A stretch of 64,000 nucleotides of DNA. Source: Myxococcales bacterium. GTDB taxonomy: Bacteria; Myxococcota_A; UBA9160; UBA4427. Every line of letters begins with the position of its first letter. The stretch's first letter is position 1. The position numbers and the translations under genes were made by a program. Shown here one piece after another: positions 1 through 8,745 of this stretch. The stretch spans positions 248,242-312,241 of the forward strand of contig DUCN01000042.1 in the NCBI GenBank assembly GCA_012959805.1, written 5' to 3'. The notes beneath the pieces were generated by a model. The model searched no databases and was not told the origin of the DNA. It saw nothing but the letters and a program-made list of their open reading frames with translations.

Positions 1-685
1 CGATGCCCGAGAGATGCAGAACCGTTCGGCTATGCGCCTTCCACTGCTTCCCGGTTCCCTGCCAACCCGCAGAGAGAACGACGTAGACCGCCCTTTTCCA
101 ACCGACGGCGCGATCGCGAGCGATGGCAATGTCGGGGATCAATCCGATGATGAAAAAGAGGACGGAAATCGTCAGATAGGTATTGATGGCGAACACGTCC
201 CAGAGGAGCGGGCTCTTGAAGTTGACCCAGAGATATCTTTGGTTCGGATAGGGAAGCAGGAAGTAGAATTTCCACAATCGACCGATATGAATCAGGGGGA
301 ACAGCGCAGCGGTCAACACGGCGAAGACCGTCATCGCCTCGGCGCCACGGTTGATGGCGTTGCGCCACTTCGCTCGGAAGAGGAAGAGAATCGCCGAGAT
401 TAGAGTCCCGGCATGGCCGATGCCGATCCAGAAAACGAAGGTAATGATATAGACGCCCCAGAAGACGGGGGCCTGATAGCCAGCAACACCAAAGCCATGA
501 TAAGTCTGGTAGACGAGAGCCGACAGGGCCATCACGACGCCGGAGACCGCAAAGAGGAAAGCTACCAGCCAAGGCCAGTGGAAACCCTTCGTGACTGCCA
601 TGATGTCGACGTTGGTCTGCGAATCTCTTGGCCGACTTGCGACAACCATTGAGTCAGCGACTGCGGACGCGGGAGGCGGTGCCAT
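1..685 (-). CDS. actC: Alternative complex III membrane subunit ActC (NrfD-like), partial
   Basis: This is the N-terminal 228 residues of an integral membrane quinol-binding subunit of alternative complex III; the gene leaves the window at its left edge. The reading frame is open throughout. It begins at an ATG placed just before the actB stop codon (no bases between), as expected for translational coupling. After a polar N-terminus of about 35 residues come hydrophobic helices (near WPWLVAFLFAVSGVVMAL, then FWGVYIITFVFWIGIGHAG, then AVLTAALFPLIHIGRLW, then a fourth near YLTISVLFFIIGLIPD), the pattern of NrfD/ActC proteins. In the known complex this subunit takes electrons from menaquinol and passes them to the iron-sulfur subunit ActB. 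Gene order actA-actB-actC supports the call. The rest of the operon (actD to actF) would lie beyond the edge. Confidence 0.88.
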   Translation of the reverse strand, partial: MAPPPASAVADSMVVASRPRDSQTNVDIMAVTKGFHWPWLVAFLFAVSGVVMALSALVYQTYHGFGVAGYQAPVFWGVYIITFVFWIGIGHAGTLISAILFLFRAKWRNAINRGAEAMTVFAVLTAALFPLIHIGRLWKFYFLLPYPNQRYLWVNFKSPLLWDVFAINTYLTISVLFFIIGLIPDIAIARDRAVGWKRAVYVVLSAGWQGTGKQWKAHSRTVLHLSGI

Positions 686-3600
686 TTAGTGGACTCCCTC
701 GTTCTTCTCGCGTCGGACTTGTGCGAGATAAGTTATGGCAGATCGTGTGTTGAGTTCCTGGAGCGCGTGATAGGCGCGTCCGTCTCCCTCTTTGGCCTGC
801 TTTGCAGCCATACTCGACTCTTCCTTGACGTTTCCAAATGTAATCGCGTGCGACGGACAAGCCTGCTGGCAGGCTGTCACGACCTCGCCATCCGCAATCT
901 CTCGACCTTCGTCCTTCGCCGGCTGGCGTGCGGATTCGATCCGCTGGACACAGAACGAGCATTTCTCCATCACGCCCTGACCACGAACCGTGACGTCCGG
1001 GTTCAGCATCAGACCGAGCAGGCCAGGCCAGTTAAGCCGCCCATAGTCGAAGTAGTTGAAGCGTCGCAGCTTGTACGGACAGTTATTGCCGCAATAGCGC
1101 GTACCCACACAACGGTTATAGATCATTCCGTTGAGGCCTTCGGGCGAGTGGTAGGTTGCGATCACCGGGCAGACCGCTTCGCAGGGCGCCGCACCACAAT
1201 GCTGACAAAGCATGGGTAGATGGCGGATCTCGGCGTGGCCGAGAATTTCGCCGTCGGGCGTCGGGCGTCGTTCAGAGCCGTCCCGAACATCATCGTCGCC
1301 TTCTCCAACGTACCGTTCGATGCGCAACCAGGTCATTTCGCGATGGCGAATCGCCTGGGTCTCTCCAACGATGGGAACGTTGTTCTCGACATAACAGGCG
1401 GCGATACAGGCGCTACAGCCCGTGCACTTGTCGTTGTCGATCGTCATTCCCCAGCGATAGGGCTGTTCCGGATGCGAGTCGTTGGCCGCATCGAATTCAA
1501 AGGGAGGGCCATCAAAATGATGTCCGCCCGCGGCCGCTTCCGCGTGATCACCGCCGGCCATTTCGCCGCCGTCGCCATGGCCTGATTCGGAGGCCATCGC
1601 GGCCGCAGCGAAGTGAGCAGCGCCGCCACCCGTCGCCAGATCGAAGATCGAAACTTCCTGGGCGAGACCGCGCTTTCGCTGATTGTCCGTCCACTGTGAC
1701 AACGCCAGGCGCCGGAAGCGTCCCGTCTTCGTCACCAAGGCTTTGGTGGACAGGTACGCTTGCCCGCCTGCCTCATCGTACGCGGCCGGCAAAATTGTTG
1801 CGAGATTCGCGCCTCGCATCATTCCGGGCTGCCCTTTTTCCGCGACGCCGGCGGCATAGTCCCCGGACATCGACGCGTAGTAGCCGACCGTATGACCCTG
1901 TCCGAGCGGAATGGCGATCACGTCGTCGCGAATACCACCACGTGGGAAGACCGAAACTTCAATGGAGCCAGAATCGGTTTCGACCTGAAGCACGTCGCCA
2001 AAGACGACGTCGAGTTCTTTGGCCGTGTTGAACGAAACTTCGGCCCAGGTATTCCAGGACAACTTCGTGACCGGGTCCGGAATTTCCTGCAACCACGGTA
2101 GTGCCGCGCCGCGCCCATCTCCCAGAAAGGAGTGGGGAAAGGCGACGAGTGTCAGACCACTGGAACCCTGCAAGCGAGGAGCCGCGGGCCGCAAGTTCCC
2201 GGCACCCGACCCAGTTCCCAGAAGAGCCGTCACGTCGCGCAGTGGCGTTGCTTCAAAAACGCCGCCGCGAGCCAATGCCTGACGCCAGTTCGTGTCCGAC
2301 CAATTCGATTCGACGACGCTCTTCCAGCTGCCGGCGGGAAGAGCAGAGGCCACATTCCCACCGATCGTACGAGCCACTGCGAGCAGCGTATCCCCGAGCG
2401 CCTGGGTGTCATACAGCGGACGAATTGTCGGCTGAACCAGAGATCGAACGCCCGGCCGCGGACTCGCGTCGCCCCAGCTCTCGAGCGACGTGTGGTCGGG
2501 CAAGAGCAGACTGGCCGCTTCGGTCGTTTCGTCCGCGAGCGATGCGAAGGACACGACGAGATCGACGTTGGCTAGCGCCTCGTTGAAGCCAGCAGACTCG
2601 GGCAGCGAGTAGACCGGGTTCAGATCATGAATCAGCAGACATTCGACCCGGCCATTCTTCATTTCGCTGATGAGCGCGAGGACGTCCTTCAGGCTCGAGG
2701 TTGGCGCGGCGTCGACGGCGGGATAGGTGAGCTGGTGACCGACTGCGCCGACCACGGCGTTGAGTAGAAGCACCGCAGCAGTGGCACCGGCACCGGCGGT
2801 GGTCGCCGCAGCGAGTCCCGGCGGAAGTGCGACAGCATGATCCGCGCCAGCAATCTTCTCGACGAGGCCATCGAAAGTGGATCGTTCGAGTCCAGCCGCC
2901 GTGATCGCGGCCGGGATGTTGGCGCTTGATATCGCAGCGTCCGAAACGCTCGAATTATTTCGCGCAGCCACGGCCTTGGCCAACGCCAGGGCAAGTAGCC
3001 CTTCACTTCCAGCCGCCGCGGGCACCCATTGATCGGCGTTCGAACCCGTCAGATTCTGGCGAGGCCCGATGACGATGAGACGTGCTCCACCGTTCGAATG
3101 CGCACTCAGGTCCCGACTCTTCGAGAACTGTCCGGAATGTTCGATGGGCGAGGAGCCCGTGTCCAAGAAATCAGATCCAAAATCGATGACGAGATCGGCA
3201 TCCGAGAGATTGAAAATGGGAGGGGCTGAAACCCCGAAAACCGATTCACTGGCCTGAATCAGGGCCTGCTGTCCAAAAGTCTCGTAGCGGAGGCGTCCGG
3301 CCAATCCAGCCGCGGCGACGAAGCCGTCAATCAAGCCGTCGAGCGATGGCCCGACAGGACCGCCGAGGATCCATGTCTTGGCAGCTGCACTCCCGAGCTC
3401 GGCGGCCAGTTTGTTCTTGGCGTCGTCCCAGGTCGTCATTTGAAGCGAACCGTCACTATTTCGCGTGGCCGGTCCCTCGATGCGATCGGGATGATAGGTG
3501 CGACCGATTCCAGCCTGACCACGCGCACAGAGACGCCCCTGATTGATCGGATGATCGGGATTCCCTTCCAGCTTAATCGGCCGTCCCTCTCGGGTCTTCA

Positions 3601-3793
3601 CGTGGAGACCGCAAGCCGCGGAACATTCTTGGCATGTCGAAGCGTATTCAACCGAGATTCCCGGAGTGATCTCCTCCGGCTCAATCACATAGGGAATCAG
3701 CTTATCCACGGGGTCACTGCACCCGGCGACGGCGGCCGCGCCCGTAGACAGGCCGACAATTTTCAGGAAGTCACGACGATCAAGCTCGGACAT
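686..3793 (-). CDS. actB: Alternative complex III iron-sulfur subunit ActB
   Basis: This 1035-residue protein is the large iron-sulfur subunit of alternative complex III, a menaquinol oxidase module that does the job of cytochrome bc1. The N-terminus has a twin-arginine motif (DRRDFLKIVG) followed by a lipobox-like AAVAGC, so Tat export with lipid anchoring is likely. Residues of about 40-700 resemble a molybdopterin oxidoreductase and open with a cluster motif (CQECSAACG). In characterised ACIII this domain carries no molybdopterin. A His/Gly-rich linker leads to a C-terminal ferredoxin domain with four Cys groups (CTGCSACIAAC, CQHCGAAPCEAVC, CVGTRYCGNNC, CSFC with a later CQQAC), the multi-cluster wire typical of PsrB/ActB proteins. 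It sits between actA (93 bp upstream) and actC (immediately downstream). Confidence 0.93.
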   Translation of the reverse strand: MSELDRRDFLKIVGLSTGAAAVAGCSDPVDKLIPYVIEPEEITPGISVEYASTCQECSAACGLHVKTREGRPIKLEGNPDHPINQGRLCARGQAGIGRTYHPDRIEGPATRNSDGSLQMTTWDDAKNKLAAELGSAAAKTWILGGPVGPSLDGLIDGFVAAAGLAGRLRYETFGQQALIQASESVFGVSAPPIFNLSDADLVIDFGSDFLDTGSSPIEHSGQFSKSRDLSAHSNGGARLIVIGPRQNLTGSNADQWVPAAAGSEGLLALALAKAVAARNNSSVSDAAISSANIPAAITAAGLERSTFDGLVEKIAGADHAVALPPGLAAATTAGAGATAAVLLLNAVVGAVGHQLTYPAVDAAPTSSLKDVLALISEMKNGRVECLLIHDLNPVYSLPESAGFNEALANVDLVVSFASLADETTEAASLLLPDHTSLESWGDASPRPGVRSLVQPTIRPLYDTQALGDTLLAVARTIGGNVASALPAGSWKSVVESNWSDTNWRQALARGGVFEATPLRDVTALLGTGSGAGNLRPAAPRLQGSSGLTLVAFPHSFLGDGRGAALPWLQEIPDPVTKLSWNTWAEVSFNTAKELDVVFGDVLQVETDSGSIEVSVFPRGGIRDDVIAIPLGQGHTVGYYASMSGDYAAGVAEKGQPGMMRGANLATILPAAYDEAGGQAYLSTKALVTKTGRFRRLALSQWTDNQRKRGLAQEVSIFDLATGGGAAHFAAAAMASESGHGDGGEMAGGDHAEAAAGGHHFDGPPFEFDAANDSHPEQPYRWGMTIDNDKCTGCSACIAACYVENNVPIVGETQAIRHREMTWLRIERYVGEGDDDVRDGSERRPTPDGEILGHAEIRHLPMLCQHCGAAPCEAVCPVIATYHSPEGLNGMIYNRCVGTRYCGNNCPYKLRRFNYFDYGRLNWPGLLGLMLNPDVTVRGQGVMEKCSFCVQRIESARQPAKDEGREIADGEVVTACQQACPSHAITFGNVKEESSMAAKQAKEGDGRAYHALQELNTRSAITYLAQVRREKNEGVH

Positions 3794-3886
3794 GCAATTT
3801 CCCTAATTCCAAGTGGTCGGCCTCGCAGCTCGACCGGTTTCGCAACCCTTAGGACTCCGCCAGGAAGCCGAATCCAGATAGGCGAT

Positions 3887-4672
3887 TTAGTAGTGACACG
3901 TCAGGCAGTCTTGCGATGCCTGTTGATTATTTTGTCGATGACAGTCGATGCACCAGCCCATCTCGAGCTTCGCAACCGGAACGAGATATCCAATATGGGA
4001 GTCCGGCACGAGATAAAGTTTGTCGATCTCTTCGACCGGCCCGTGACACGTCTGACAAGCGAGCCCAGCCTTGATGTGTCGGTTGTGCTTGAACTGGACG
4101 TATTCGGGAAGTCGATGAATCTGAACCCATTCGATCGGCTTCTTGTTTTCCCAATGATCCTTGAGAATTCGGATGCCTTCGATCTGGTCGTACTCGAGGG
4201 GGAACTGTGAATGGCAGCCCATGCAGACTTCGACGGAGGGAACGCCCGCGGACGGAGACTCGTCTGTTCCGGCATGGCAGTAAAGACATTCGATCTCGAA
4301 TTCGCCCGCATGATGCTTATGACTGAAGGGGATCGGCTGGATCGGGCCCGGCGCTTCGGGATCCCAAGCCGCAACCGCCGAGGAACATGCACTCGCTGAC
4401 GGCCACTTTTTGTCGAATTCGGCAGGAATCTCGATCTCGAGATCGGGATCCTCTTCCTGCTGCGCACGCAATGAATGGGCTTCGCACACGCTGGTCGCGA
4501 TCAGAACATCGCCACCTGCTGCTTGGGCCTGGCCGCCACTCGCATCCGGCCAACCCGACCATAAAAGAAGGGCCACAACGGCAAGAACCGTGAGGGCGGC
4601 CGCAAATAACGATCGCTGCTTGCGGGCGGGACCGGACGGGAGGTTCGAATGCTCGTTCGCTTGCTCGGGCAT
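3887..4672 (-). CDS. actA: Alternative complex III pentaheme cytochrome c subunit ActA
   Basis: This 261-residue membrane-anchored multiheme cytochrome is the first gene of the act operon. A cytoplasmic basic N-terminus is followed by one transmembrane segment (about residues 21-42, SLFAAALTVLAVVALLLW). The periplasmic part has exactly five CXXCH heme sites (CLYCH, CMGCH, CQTCH, CIDCH and CLTCH, the last two residues from the end), matching the pentaheme ActA of known complexes. It would relay electrons towards a soluble cytochrome c or the terminal oxidase. The ATG start has no close Shine-Dalgarno sequence (a GAGG lies about 13 bases upstream), so the exact start is slightly uncertain. The long gap upstream is where the operon promoter should be. 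Confidence 0.93.
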   Translation of the reverse strand: MPEQANEHSNLPSGPARKQRSLFAAALTVLAVVALLLWSGWPDASGGQAQAAGGDVLIATSVCEAHSLRAQQEEDPDLEIEIPAEFDKKWPSASACSSAVAAWDPEAPGPIQPIPFSHKHHAGEFEIECLYCHAGTDESPSAGVPSVEVCMGCHSQFPLEYDQIEGIRILKDHWENKKPIEWVQIHRLPEYVQFKHNRHIKAGLACQTCHGPVEEIDKLYLVPDSHIGYLVPVAKLEMGWCIDCHRQNNQQASQDCLTCHY

Positions 4673-5225
4673 AGAAAAAATACGGCCTCATTGGCGCACG
4701 ACATTCGGCTTTCAGCCAAGCATAGACCTAAAATTACGGTCCATTTGGCCTACTACGCGCGAAGCCTACTGTGCACACGGTCCATGAACTCTTTGGCCGA
4801 AGGTTCGAAACGCTTTGAAATTCGGCTAAAAAGATCGGTTCTACTGAATCATGCTGCTTGGCTGTTCGGTCTGCGGTACTGCGCGGCCGCGAACGTAAAT
4901 GCGGTCTGCGCATTTGGTTACAACGACGCCAAATCGACGTCAAGCGGTCGACGCCGGAGTATCGTCGCGACATGTATCGCGAGCGCGCAGCGAATGGTTG
5001 CAGGATGACTCGGGATTCTTCACTCGGGTGATTCTCTGATCAACTGCGGACCACCCAAGCCGGGTTGTTGTCGGGTGCGCGAATGCGAACTCGTCGCGTC
5101 GTCACTCACGTCATCGATCGAGCGCGGATGGCTCGGTCCCGGTCGCAAAGGCGGGCGCTACGCCAAATTGATATGCTGCGTCCTCCGTTCGACACCCACG
5201 GTCGAGCCGATAGGGAGATCCAACC
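4673..5225. other. Divergent intergenic region between actA and the acyl-CoA dehydrogenase genes
   Basis: This 553-bp stretch separates the minus-strand act operon from the plus-strand acyl-CoA dehydrogenase pair, so it must hold both promoters. Short open frames cross it, but none has a recognisable motif, a ribosome-binding site or plausible composition. The only clear signal is AGGGAG at about 5213-5218, the ribosome-binding site of the dehydrogenase gene. I could not identify a convincing sigma-70 promoter or operator by eye. Confidence 0.5.
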
Positions 5226-6311
5226 ATGATCGACTTCGAACCGAGTGAAGAACAAGCCCTGATCGTCGAGACGGTTCACGCCTTCGCCGAAAACGAAATC
5301 CGCCCGCTCTGCCGCGTCGCCGACGAAGCCGGTGCCCCACCCAAAAATGTAGTCGAAGCCGCCCACGAACTCGGACTCGTCGCGAATTCGCTGCCTGAAG
5401 CACATGGGGGCGGCGGCGAACGTTCGGCGATGACCGGCGTGCTGATCGCCGAAGAATTGGCCTGGGGAGATTTGGCAATCGCCCTTGCGATCCTCTCGCC
5501 CGGGCTTCTTGGATTTCCGGTGGCCGATTTTGGAAGTGAATCCCTCCAGAAGGAAATTCTGCCGGGGCTGGTGGGCGACGCCTTCGTGCCCGGATCGCTC
5601 GCCATCGTCGAGCCGCGCTTCGATTTTGATGTCTTCCATCCCCAGACCACGGCGAAACGCGATGGCGACGAATATCTGCTCGATGGTGTGAAATGCCAGG
5701 TGCCGTGGCTCGAAGGGGGCCGACATGTCGCTGTCATCGCCCGCGAGGAGGCGGGTCTCGCCGCGTTTGTCCTGGCCCGAGACCATGCCGGTCTCCAGGC
5801 GGAGCCAGAACTGAAAATGGGGATATGTGGCCTTCCCACCTCGGAAGTCACATTTTCGTCGGTGCGCGTTCCCGCCGAAGCCCGTCTGTCGGCGAGCGAC
5901 GATGAAATTCGCCAGATGATCAATCGGGGCCGGATCGCCTTGGCCGCAGCCGGGGTCGGAACCGCCCGCGCCTCCTTCGAGGTCGCCCGAGACTACGCCA
6001 AGGAGCGAGAAACATTCGGCCAGCCGATCGCGACTCGACAAGCGATTGCCTTCAAACTCGCCGACATGGCCATCGAAATCGATGGGGCCCGTCTCCTGGT
6101 CTGGGAGGCCGCCGCCGCCCTGGATCGGGGCGAGGACGTCAGCCGACTCGCCCGATTGGCCTACGACCAGACCATGCGCATCGCGCTCACGGTGACCGAC
6201 GGCGCGGTTCAGGTCTACGGCGGCCATGGCTACATCCGCGAATATCTACCGGAACTCCACCTGCGAAATATCGCGGGCTTCGCGAGTTTCGAAACCCTCG
6301 CCCTCGTCTGA
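5226..6311 (+). CDS. Acyl-CoA dehydrogenase family protein (361 aa)
   Basis: An FAD-dependent acyl-CoA dehydrogenase of slightly short family length (361 against about 380 residues). The helical N-terminal domain (EEQALIVETVHAFAENEIRP), the middle beta domain and the C-terminal helical domain (RETFGQPIATRQAIAFKLAD, then QVYGGHGYIRE) appear in the right order. The catalytic-base region, usually YEGT, here reads FASFETLALV: a Glu is present but the usual Gly-Thr after it is not, and the protein ends almost at once, without the family's C-terminal helix. The substrate cannot be told. An AGGGAG ribosome-binding site supports the ATG. The next gene, 70 bp downstream, is a second dehydrogenase; the two may act together on one acyl-CoA class. 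Confidence 0.88.
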   Translation: MIDFEPSEEQALIVETVHAFAENEIRPLCRVADEAGAPPKNVVEAAHELGLVANSLPEAHGGGGERSAMTGVLIAEELAWGDLAIALAILSPGLLGFPVADFGSESLQKEILPGLVGDAFVPGSLAIVEPRFDFDVFHPQTTAKRDGDEYLLDGVKCQVPWLEGGRHVAVIAREEAGLAAFVLARDHAGLQAEPELKMGICGLPTSEVTFSSVRVPAEARLSASDDEIRQMINRGRIALAAAGVGTARASFEVARDYAKERETFGQPIATRQAIAFKLADMAIEIDGARLLVWEAAAALDRGEDVSRLARLAYDQTMRIALTVTDGAVQVYGGHGYIREYLPELHLRNIAGFASFETLALV

Positions 6312-6381
6312 TCCGCTGGGTGTAAGAATTTCGAGAATTGAATTTTGAGAACAGCGACCGCAACTCCAGGAGGCGCCTAAC

Positions 6382-7623
6382 ATGCCAATCGATTTCGAAC
6401 TCTCCGAAGGCAGCAAGCTCGCACAAGCTCACTACCGCCAGGTCGCCGTCGACCAGATGAGACCCATCTCACGAAAATACGACCTCGCCGAACATCACCT
6501 CCCAACCGAATGGGTCGACTATTGGTGGGACGAAGGCCGATTTTCGTTTCATGACAAGGCTGAGAACAAGACCGCCCCAAACGATGGTTTCGTGACGGTT
6601 TGCCTTCAAGCGGAAGAGCTCTGCTGGGGAGATGCCGGGCTCTATCTTCGAATGCCAACTCCGGCGTTAGGCGGCTCTGCAGTCAGCTCGGCGGGAACCA
6701 ATGAACAGCGCGAGCAATTCATGTCCGCGTTCCGCGAGAAGGGCGGACATCCGATCTGGGGCGCCATGGCGATTACCGAACCCCAAGCCGGCTCCGACGC
6801 CGCTGCGATCGAAACCACCGCAGATTTCGATGCCGACACGGAAGAATGGATTCTGAACGGAACCAAGATCTTCTGTACGGCGGGCGAAGGCGCTTCCACT
6901 GCCGACGGAGGCTTCATCGTCGTCTGGGCAACCATCGACAAGAGCGCGGGTCGCGGTGGAATCAAGTCCTTCGTCGTCATGGCCAACACGCCCGGCATGG
7001 AACTCATCGGTTGCGAAAAAAAACTCGGCATTCGCGCTTCGGACACAGCCACCCTCCGCTTTGACAACTGCCGCGTCCCGAAGGAAAACCTCCTCGGCAG
7101 TGCAGAAGTTCGGAAGAAGGGTCCCACCAAGACCGGTGACAAGGGCTTCAAAGGAGCCATGGCGACATTCGATGCGAGTCGCCCGATCGTTGCCGCCATG
7201 GCGACGGGTGTCGGTGGCGCCGCGCTTGACTTCCTGAAGGAAGAACTCGAAAATCAGGGAATACAAATTCGCTACGACACACCGCCCAGAGAGCTGACCG
7301 CAATCGAGCGCGACGTGATCGAAATGGAAGCCGAGTTGCAAGCGGCCCGGCTGCTGACTTGGCGCGCTGCCTGGATGATGAACACGGGCAAGCGAAATAA
7401 TCTCGAAGCCTCCATGGCCAAGGCCAAAGCCGGCCTCGCCGTCACTAAGATCACCCAGAAGACGGTGCAGATTCTTGGCCCGGTCGGTTATTCCAAGAAA
7501 TTGCTCGTCGAGAAGTGGATGAGGGATGCAAAGATCAACGATATCTATGAGGGAACCCAACAGATCAATCAATTGATCGTGGCACGCCGAATTCTCGACT
7601 ACCCCTCTGCCATGCTGCGCTAG
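6382..7623 (+). CDS. Acyl-CoA dehydrogenase family protein (413 aa)
   Basis: A complete acyl-CoA dehydrogenase. The FAD/substrate signature AITEPQAGSD lies in the middle domain. The C-terminal domain carries VQILGPVGYSKKLLVEKWMR, and the catalytic Glu sits in IYEGTQQINQLIVARRIL. A near-perfect AGGAGG ribosome-binding site precedes the ATG. The spacer between them contains a copy of the CGCCTAAC octamer described in the findings. It probably shares a transcript with the dehydrogenase upstream and with the Trm112-like gene 10 bp downstream. It would act in fatty-acid or branched-chain acyl-CoA oxidation in the cytoplasm; the specific substrate cannot be read from sequence. Confidence 0.93.
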   Translation: MPIDFELSEGSKLAQAHYRQVAVDQMRPISRKYDLAEHHLPTEWVDYWWDEGRFSFHDKAENKTAPNDGFVTVCLQAEELCWGDAGLYLRMPTPALGGSAVSSAGTNEQREQFMSAFREKGGHPIWGAMAITEPQAGSDAAAIETTADFDADTEEWILNGTKIFCTAGEGASTADGGFIVVWATIDKSAGRGGIKSFVVMANTPGMELIGCEKKLGIRASDTATLRFDNCRVPKENLLGSAEVRKKGPTKTGDKGFKGAMATFDASRPIVAAMATGVGGAALDFLKEELENQGIQIRYDTPPRELTAIERDVIEMEAELQAARLLTWRAAWMMNTGKRNNLEASMAKAKAGLAVTKITQKTVQILGPVGYSKKLLVEKWMRDAKINDIYEGTQQINQLIVARRILDYPSAMLR

Positions 7624-7633
7624 GTTATCCGCC

Positions 7634-7885
7634 ATGCCCATCGACAACGAATTGCTAGAAATCCTGGTTTGTCCTGAATCGAGACAGACCGTCGCCCTTG
7701 CTTCTGCGGAAATTCTCGAGGGCCTGAATTCAGAAATCGCCGCGTCCAGGCTTCGCAATCGTGGCGGGGACGTTGTCGAGAAGCAAATCGAGGAAGGGCT
7801 GCTCCGGGAAGACCGGAAGGTCCTCTACATCGTCGATGACAGCATCCCGATCATGCTGATCGATCAGTCCATCGAGCTGAGCTAG
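7634..7885 (+). CDS. Trm112-like small protein (YcaR/UPF0434 family)
   Basis: This 83-residue protein begins MPIDNELLEILVCPESRQTV, matching the start of bacterial Trm112/UPF0434 proteins, and ends with the family's strand pattern (VLYIVDDSIPIMLID). Family members normally bind zinc through a CPxC pair. Here the second Cys is replaced (CPESRQ) and no later Cys exists, so zinc binding is probably lost. Eukaryotic and archaeal Trm112 proteins activate methyltransferases; the bacterial role is poorly defined. It follows the dehydrogenase genes closely and converges on the PAC2 gene with only 16 bp between stop codons. Confidence 0.82.
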   Translation: MPIDNELLEILVCPESRQTVALASAEILEGLNSEIAASRLRNRGGDVVEKQIEEGLLREDRKVLYIVDDSIPIMLIDQSIELS

Positions 7886-7901
7886 GAGCCTGGCCCCAGC
7901 G

Positions 7902-8678
7902 CTACTGGGCAAACTCGCGGCGCTTGAGTTCCTTGACGTATTCCGTCAATTCATCGTCCTCAGCGACCACCTTCGAAATTCCTTCTTCAAAGCGGAGCGC
8001 GTCTTCCTTCATTTTCTGTAGATTGAAGGGGGTTTCCAGGTACTGGGAAACCTTGCGAAGAAGCGCGAGCGCACCACGCGGATTCGGCGCGGCGCTGATG
8101 TAATGCGGCAGTCCCGCCCAGAACGAAAGGACTTCGACGCCCTCATCCTGAAGTGCATTGGACAACACGCCAACGATCCCGGTCGGCCCCCCATAACTCG
8201 TCGGTTCGACCTCGAAGCGTTCGAGCAGAGCGGGATCACTCGAAAAGCCATTAACGACCACTGGCTGGGAGTAAATGACATCCGCGAGATAGGCGCCTAA
8301 CAGAAGGCAGCGTCGCACGCCCATATCCACCGCCAATTCGACAACTGCCTCGCAATAGCTTCGCCAGCGCATATGAGGCTCGACCCCCATTCCCGTGATC
8401 AGCTCCAGCCCTTCTTCGCTGACGCTATAGCGAAATTCGTTGACCGGCCAGACGATGGCACTCGACTTGCCTGCCCGATACTGGACTTCGGGTCGAAGCA
8501 CGGTGAAGTCGTAGTAGTCGTCGGGATCAATATCGGCGAGCGGAACACCGCGTAGTGTTTCATTGATAAAGCTGAGCGCCGACGACGCCGATTCACAGGC
8601 GTCGTTCCATCCTTCGAAAGCCAAGATCAGGGTGGGCTCACCAAGAATCGGCTGAACATGTATTCGGAGAGAACTCAT
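7902..8678 (-). CDS. PAC2 family protein
   Basis: This 258-residue protein carries the PAC2 (proteasome assembly chaperone 2) fold signature: LILAFEGWNDACESASSAL near the start, then a central region with LLLGAYLADV and NGFSSDP, and GPTGIVGVLSNALQDEGVE further on. Bacterial PAC2 proteins are widespread in actinobacteria and some proteobacteria, often of unknown function; no proteasome gene is visible here. The open frame extends 10 codons further to a GTG, but the ATG at 8678 (MSSLRIHVQP) fits the family better. Neither start has a clear ribosome-binding site. The gene is downstream of the two-component system, with a 67-bp gap. Confidence 0.85.
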   Translation of the reverse strand: MSSLRIHVQPILGEPTLILAFEGWNDACESASSALSFINETLRGVPLADIDPDDYYDFTVLRPEVQYRAGKSSAIVWPVNEFRYSVSEEGLELITGMGVEPHMRWRSYCEAVVELAVDMGVRRCLLLGAYLADVIYSQPVVVNGFSSDPALLERFEVEPTSYGGPTGIVGVLSNALQDEGVEVLSFWAGLPHYISAAPNPRGALALLRKVSQYLETPFNLQKMKEDALRFEEGISKVVAEDDELTEYVKELKRREFAQ

Positions 8679-8745
8679 AACAAGGAGAGGGTGACACGAT
8701 CGGGCCACGTTTCACAAGTCAAAAATTCGTTGATGTATAAACAGC

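Noticed and set aside
5106..6227. Long minus-strand open frame (373 codons) opposite the first acyl-CoA dehydrogenase
   Set aside because: It mirrors a clearly homologous gene on the plus strand; its product has low-complexity, motif-free sequence typical of antisense frames in high-GC DNA.
6667..7758. Long minus-strand open frame (363 codons) opposite the second acyl-CoA dehydrogenase
   Set aside because: Antisense shadow of a convincing dehydrogenase gene; no motif of its own.
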